Shown here in pieces: positions 59,472-64,000 of a DNA stretch of 64,000 bases (the first letter of the stretch is position 1; each line of letters starts with the position of its first letter). Position numbers and translations under genes: made by a program. Source of the DNA: an uncultured Porphyromonadaceae bacterium (GTDB lineage: Bacteria > Bacteroidota > Bacteroidia > Bacteroidales > Muribaculaceae). The notes under the pieces are model-generated. The model was not told the origin of the DNA. It was given only the letters and a program-made list of their open reading frames with translations, and did no database searches. The stretch is taken from positions 1 through 64,000 of the forward strand of contig CAMHQD010000006.1 in NCBI GenBank assembly GCA_946187345.1, written 5' to 3'.

Positions 59472-61043
59472 ATGGAACAGAGTCGTTTATACCCCGTTGG
59501 GGAGCAGGACTTCGAAGTGATGCGCGAGATGGGTATGGTGTATGTCGACAAGACGGCATACGTCTACCGTATGACCCATAGTGGCGGACGGACTGTGTTC
59601 CTCAGCCGGCCTCGGCGCTTCGGCAAGACGCTGCTGTGCAATACGTTGAAGCATTTCTTCCTCGGGCATCGCGATCTCTTCAAGGGGCTCGCCATCGACA
59701 GTCTCGAGACAGAGTGGACTGTCTATCCGGTGCTGCACTTCGATATGTCGAAAGCCAAAAATGATGACATCAACGCAGCGCGCGTCACCGTGGGCACGTT
59801 GTTGCGCGAATATGAAGATCTATACGGCCGTTGTCCGGATAGTGACGGCTTGGGCGACCGCTTGCGCTATATCATCGAACAGGCACACCGGCAAACGGGT
59901 CAAAAGGCCGTGCTCATCTTCGACGAGTACGACTCGCCGGTGCTCAACGTCATCGACGACGATAAGAAGTTGGGCGAAATCCGCTCTCTGTTCAACACGT
60001 TCTACGGGCCGGTGAAGTCGATGTACGAGCACCTGCGCTTTGTGTTCATCACGGGCATCACCAAGTTCTCGCAGATGAGCATCTTCTCCTCAATAAACAA
60101 CATCAGCAACATCACGATGGACGCCGCCTACGAGGGCATCTGCGGCATCACGGCCGATGAGTTGGAGCAATACTTCGCTCCGGACATCGAAGAACTCGCG
60201 ACGAACCTGCGTTGCACGCCCGAGCAGGCCCTGCAACGGCTGCGCGACCGCTATGACGGCTACCACTTCTCACAGGCGCTCACCGACATCTATAACCCGT
60301 TCAGTCTGGTCAACGCCTTTAACAAGATGCGCCTGGGCATGTTTTGGTTTGACAGCGCCACGCCATCGTCGCTCATCAAAGTGCTCGACCACTATCAGTT
60401 CCGTCTTGATAATGTGGAGGGTGTCACGTTGATGGAAAGCGATTTCAATCAACCGTTTGACAACTTCAAGACAGCCATCCCCATCTTGACGCAGAGCGGC
60501 TACCTCACCATCAAGGACTATGACTGGGAGAGTGAGATGTACACGCTCGGTATCCCGAACAAAGAGGTGTATGAGGGTCTCTATAAATGCCTGATGCAAC
60601 TGTTGGTCAACGAGAATCCGCAGGACAACAGCAATATACTCATTGCCGTGTGGAGAGCGATGCGCGACGACGACATCGACGCGGCGCTGCGCGCCGTGCA
60701 GAGTTACCTCGCCGCATTGCCCTATGATCTGAGCAACAAGACCGAGAAGGACTACGAGACAATCCTGCGCGTGCTCTTCGACGGTCTGGGCATCAAGGTG
60801 GACACCGAGGTGAAGAACGCCACCGGCCGCTGTGACGTGGTGATGAAGTCCAAGACGACAGTCTATGTGCTCGAGTTGAAACTTGACGGTAACGGCACCG
60901 TAGATGACGCTCTGGCGCAAATCGACGAGAAAAATTACCTCATCCCCTACTGGAACGACCCGCGCCCCAAGGTGAAAGTGGGCGTACTCGTCGACCCGAC
61001 GCGCCGCACCATCACCGAGTGGAAGATAGCGGGTAGCGTATAG
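59472..61043 (+). CDS. AAA-ATPase-like protein with PD-(D/E)xK domain
   Basis: A 523-aa protein of a family with many copies in Bacteroidota. The ATPase half has the variant Walker A SRPRRFGKTLLCN (about 46-58) and Walker B VLIFDEYDSPVLN (about 145-157), preceded by VYVDKTAYVYRM. The C-terminal nuclease-like core is GRCDVVMKSKTTVYVLELKLDGN (about 457-479), with the D...ExK pattern. The role is unknown. It lies 26 nt after the tubulin-like gene and 35 nt before the Hsp70-like gene; these spacings fit an operon, but the family is often inserted at random. Confidence 0.88.
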   Translation: MEQSRLYPVGEQDFEVMREMGMVYVDKTAYVYRMTHSGGRTVFLSRPRRFGKTLLCNTLKHFFLGHRDLFKGLAIDSLETEWTVYPVLHFDMSKAKNDDINAARVTVGTLLREYEDLYGRCPDSDGLGDRLRYIIEQAHRQTGQKAVLIFDEYDSPVLNVIDDDKKLGEIRSLFNTFYGPVKSMYEHLRFVFITGITKFSQMSIFSSINNISNITMDAAYEGICGITADELEQYFAPDIEELATNLRCTPEQALQRLRDRYDGYHFSQALTDIYNPFSLVNAFNKMRLGMFWFDSATPSSLIKVLDHYQFRLDNVEGVTLMESDFNQPFDNFKTAIPILTQSGYLTIKDYDWESEMYTLGIPNKEVYEGLYKCLMQLLVNENPQDNSNILIAVWRAMRDDDIDAALRAVQSYLAALPYDLSNKTEKDYETILRVLFDGLGIKVDTEVKNATGRCDVVMKSKTTVYVLELKLDGNGTVDDALAQIDEKNYLIPYWNDPRPKVKVGVLVDPTRRTITEWKIAGSV

Positions 61044-61078
61044 GGCCTGTTAGCACAACATAAATATGAATAAACATA

Positions 61079-64000
61079 ATGGAAACATTATCATATAATA
61101 ACAAGACGCAGCGCGTGGCCGGCGAGGACTGGATTGCTGTTGACCCCTACAGCGACGACGAGATTGACCGCATTCAGGATCCTGACGGCGGTCTTGCCGA
61201 GAATCCGCGTACCGCAATCCCGAGCCCGTTTGCCCAGTTGGATCTGGTGAGAAACGCGTTCAAGAGCGTTGCTCAGGCGCCGGGCCTGCGTGCGCCACGC
61301 ATGAACGGGCGGCTGGTGAGCAACGCCCTCGATGTTGCCCAGTTGATGTTTGATTACGAGAACCACCGCGAGCGACTGCGCATCGTGTGCTGGAACCGCG
61401 ATGAGCAACTCGCCGCGCTGCGCGCCAGCGAGGCTCACCGTCTCTACGGCGAGACGCTCGACCTGTTTCTGCGCGCCGACACGGCATATAACTTCGACCG
61501 CCTCACCCGCTGGTACATACTCATGGTGGACGGACGCGTGGTGGGTGGCACGTCGCCGGCCAGCATTTTCATGGCCGCGCCGGCCGTACCGCAGTTCGAC
61601 AACGTGATGGTGGAGCAGGGTGTGCCGTTGTTCTCAACAGTGCGACACCTGCACGAGCGCGATGCCGACTTTGTCTACTACTTTTTCTTGCTGCTCAACG
61701 CTTATCCCGACCTGCGGCAGTTGTGCCAACCGGTGTATGCCTACGCTATGGCGTGTCTGCCGCTGCTGCAGCGCGAGCGCCCCGATGTTTACCGCCGCAT
61801 CGTTGAGGCTATCCCCAACCCCGCGGCTCTCGACCCGTCGCGAGCCGCCGAGTGGCGGGCAAGACTCGAGGCGACGTTTGACGCGGCCCCCTTTGGTGTG
61901 GAGGTTGGTGTGCTGGGAGCGAAGTTCTACAGCCGTCGCCGCATGGACATTCGCGCACTGGCGGCATCAAGCGACTTTGTGATCGCGCCCACAGTGGTGC
62001 AGCCCGCCGGCGCGGCCCTGCCGCTGGTGCTGGTGACCGGACACCGCGCCGAGGGTGACACATGGCGTTATCTCGACCGCGAGTGGGACAGTGCCACCCA
62101 AGTGCTCACCGGCGGCAAACCATTGGAGGAGCGTCTGCTGCCTGATACTGCCGTGCAGTATCCTTTCCTCACCACCGTCGACCTGCTGCAGCCCACGCTG
62201 TTGCGCGTGCCGGCGCCGATTGACGGCAACCACTTTGTTGACGCCACCGCCGGCTGCAGGCACAGTGTGGACGGCATGAGTTACCTGCTGCCGGTCGCTC
62301 CATCCTATTTTGACTTCTTCACCGTGGCCGACCTCACCGCCACTGTGGGCGGCAAGCCGGCGCTGACAATCGACACCGAGGCCGACGGCACCGCCACGGT
62401 CACCCTGCGCGTGCCGGTCAAGAAAGGCCACATTGAGATGCGGCGACGCTACATGGCGGTTGGAGCGGCCGAAGGCGAGCATTGGACCTTTGACGAGCAA
62501 CGTGGCACGGGGCGCATCATGGATGTGGCCGTAGACCTGAGCGTGTTCCCGATGGTGCGCACCGGCGAGCAAGACGACTACACGGTGCAACTGTTCACGA
62601 TGTTACCCGAGGGGAGCCGCGCCACGCTGGCGCTGCGCCGTGACGCCGACGGTATGGCACCGCGAGTTAGCAGCAAGCGTCGCACGGCCACCGAGACGTT
62701 CACCACCATCTATCACGACGTGGCCGGCACATGGGACCGCGCCGAATTGACGGTGCACGCCGGCCGGACAGTCGCCACGGGCGTAATCCTACCGCGCTGG
62801 ACAGAGGCCAGAGCCGGCAGCAAGCAACTGTTGTTTGCAGTGGACTTCGGCACGACCAACACCCACGTCGAGTGGGCCGAGCGTGGCACAACATCGCGGC
62901 CGCTGACTTTTGAGGCCGGTGGCGGCGCCACACTTGTTGGCTCGCTGCTCAAGACGGGCGGCCTGGACCTGGCCGACCAGGTGCAGCGCATCGAGTTTCT
63001 GCCGCCGAGCATCGACGATGTGTACGGCTTCCCGTTGCGCACGGCGTTGCTGCGTCCGGCGGTGAACGATGGCCAGACCAAGTTATTCCACGATGTGAGC
63101 GTGCCATTCCTCTATGAGCGGCAATACTTTGGCGGCTACGATGTGTCCACCGGTCTCAAGTGGCTGGGCGACAGCGCGCCGGCACGCGAGTTCTTGCGCG
63201 AGATGGTGCTACTCGTGCGCGCACGGGTGCTGCTCGAGCAGGCCGACCCGCGCCGCACCGTGGTGACGTATTTCTTCCCCGTGAGTATGGGTGGCAGTGA
63301 CCGCCGCCGCCTGCAGCAGGCATGGGAGGAACTTTACCGCACCTACCTCGGGCCGGACACCGCCACAGGGCTGCACTGCTTCCCGGAGAGCGTGGCCCCG
63401 ACTTTCTACTACCGTGGCGCCGAGGCGGCCGCCGGCAGTTCGGTGGGCATCGACATCGGCGGCGGCACCACCGACGTGGTCATCTACCAGCCCACGGCCG
63501 ACGGCCTGCATAGCCACGCCGTGGCCGTGTCGTCGTTCCGTTTTGCCGGCAACGCTATTTTCGGCGACGCCTTCGACCGGCCCGACGCCGAGCACAACCC
63601 GCTGCTCAAGCATTATGGCGCCTACTTTGACCAGTTGGCCACCGGCGACCGCACCGGCCAAATCACCTACCTGAGTTCAATCCTGCGCGACGTGATGCGC
63701 CGCGGACACAGCGAGGACGTGAACGCCTTCCTGTTCTCTATCGAGAACGTTGAGCAACTGCGTGGCCTGCGCGAGGTGGACCGCAACCGCTACAGTTATA
63801 ATTGCCTGCTGCGCGCCGACTCGGACCGCAAACTCGTGTTTGCTTACTTCTACTCGGCAATCATCTACTACGTTGCCACCTCGATGAGGCAGCGAGACAT
63901 GGTTATGCCTCGCGAGGTTTACTTCTCGGGCACAGGTAGCAAGATACTGGTCATCGTGGGCGGTGACACGCTTGTTACAGACCTCACGCGCGAGATTTTT
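61079..64000 (+). CDS. large protein with C-terminal Hsp70/actin-type ATPase domain (partial)
   Basis: The track omits it because it runs off the window; at least 974 codons are open from the ATG at 61079. Residues 1-580 are an unrecognised region (AQLDLVRNAFKSVAQAPG, RWYILMVDGRVVGG). The ATPase domain starts with FAVDFGTTNTHVEW (about 584-597, phosphate 1), then VGIDIGGGTTDVVIYQ (about 789-804, phosphate 2) and SGTGSKILVI (about 950, adenosine motif). Size and order resemble large Hsp70-like proteins such as SrfB, but the match is weak. It follows the tubulin-like and AAA genes. Confidence 0.75.
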   Translation, partial: METLSYNNKTQRVAGEDWIAVDPYSDDEIDRIQDPDGGLAENPRTAIPSPFAQLDLVRNAFKSVAQAPGLRAPRMNGRLVSNALDVAQLMFDYENHRERLRIVCWNRDEQLAALRASEAHRLYGETLDLFLRADTAYNFDRLTRWYILMVDGRVVGGTSPASIFMAAPAVPQFDNVMVEQGVPLFSTVRHLHERDADFVYYFFLLLNAYPDLRQLCQPVYAYAMACLPLLQRERPDVYRRIVEAIPNPAALDPSRAAEWRARLEATFDAAPFGVEVGVLGAKFYSRRRMDIRALAASSDFVIAPTVVQPAGAALPLVLVTGHRAEGDTWRYLDREWDSATQVLTGGKPLEERLLPDTAVQYPFLTTVDLLQPTLLRVPAPIDGNHFVDATAGCRHSVDGMSYLLPVAPSYFDFFTVADLTATVGGKPALTIDTEADGTATVTLRVPVKKGHIEMRRRYMAVGAAEGEHWTFDEQRGTGRIMDVAVDLSVFPMVRTGEQDDYTVQLFTMLPEGSRATLALRRDADGMAPRVSSKRRTATETFTTIYHDVAGTWDRAELTVHAGRTVATGVILPRWTEARAGSKQLLFAVDFGTTNTHVEWAERGTTSRPLTFEAGGGATLVGSLLKTGGLDLADQVQRIEFLPPSIDDVYGFPLRTALLRPAVNDGQTKLFHDVSVPFLYERQYFGGYDVSTGLKWLGDSAPAREFLREMVLLVRARVLLEQADPRRTVVTYFFPVSMGGSDRRRLQQAWEELYRTYLGPDTATGLHCFPESVAPTFYYRGAEAAAGSSVGIDIGGGTTDVVIYQPTADGLHSHAVAVSSFRFAGNAIFGDAFDRPDAEHNPLLKHYGAYFDQLATGDRTGQITYLSSILRDVMRRGHSEDVNAFLFSIENVEQLRGLREVDRNRYSYNCLLRADSDRKLVFAYFYSAIIYYVATSMRQRDMVMPREVYFSGTGSKILVIVGGDTLVTDLTREIF

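Overview
The window looks like chromosome from a moderately GC-rich member of the Bacteroidales; a Muribaculaceae-like or Prevotella-like gut lineage is my inference. The direct evidence is about 20 intergenic TAnnTTTG boxes, which are the -7 element of Bacteroidota promoters. Start codons generally lack Shine-Dalgarno sequences, and the gene content fits: Wza/Wzc with a C-terminal membrane helix on Wza, a LytS/LytTR pair, rubrerythrins, AAA/DUF4143 ATPases and a FadL porin. I saw no rRNA, tRNA, CRISPR array or complete insertion sequence.

Layout. Bases 1-264 are a gene-free AT-rich stretch with DnaA-box-like repeats. 265-8051 (minus) holds a histidine kinase, a HAD phosphatase, an SF1 helicase, a TPR/TonB protein, rubrerythrin and a Na/Pi cotransporter. 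8321-14723 (plus) is one efflux operon (TolC, MacA-like adaptor, ABC ATPase, MacB-like permease) followed by its LytS kinase and LytTR regulator. 14797-19112 (minus) has tatD-like, sufB, cvpA and a FadL porin. 19339-20032 is a small toxin-antitoxin pair whose PIN toxin is frameshifted.

20032-39744 is a surface-polysaccharide locus, mostly on the minus strand. Reading from its 5' end it encodes Wza, Wzc, a Wzy-like polymerase, FkbH, a VOC protein, an acyl carrier protein, MBOAT, SGNH, a Wzx flippase, a glycosyltransferase, two acyltransferases, a beta-helix protein and another glycosyltransferase. A plus-strand dockerin-CotH gene and a GT2 gene lie among them. FkbH, ACP, MBOAT and SGNH read as a pathway that loads a C3 acid onto ACP and transfers it to the glycan at the membrane. 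40017-45155 carries a sugar MFS transporter, an outer-membrane barrel, an SGNH lipoprotein and a second, more AT-rich MBOAT/SGNH pair. 45174-45635 is a scar in which a copy of the tolC promoter and 5' end is joined to the 3' end of an MFS gene.

45738-57281 is mainly housekeeping: a reversed rubrerythrin, lysS, a DUF4143 ATPase, an ECF sigma/anti-sigma/Spy-like stress operon, parA without parB, a membrane pyrophosphatase, cytidine deaminase and a GNAT protein. 57349 to the window end is the most interesting coding region. It has a four-helix membrane protein, a divergent tubulin/FtsZ-like GTPase, an AAA/PD-DExK protein and a large protein (cut by the window edge) with an Hsp70/actin-type ATPase domain.

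Structure outside genes is plentiful: three copies of a composite hairpin repeat (6.1, 27.5 and 36.4 kb), perfect short-loop hairpins about 10-27 nt before start codons of unrelated genes, long inverted repeats touching promoter boxes, and a roughly 220-bp nested inverted repeat downstream of lysS.
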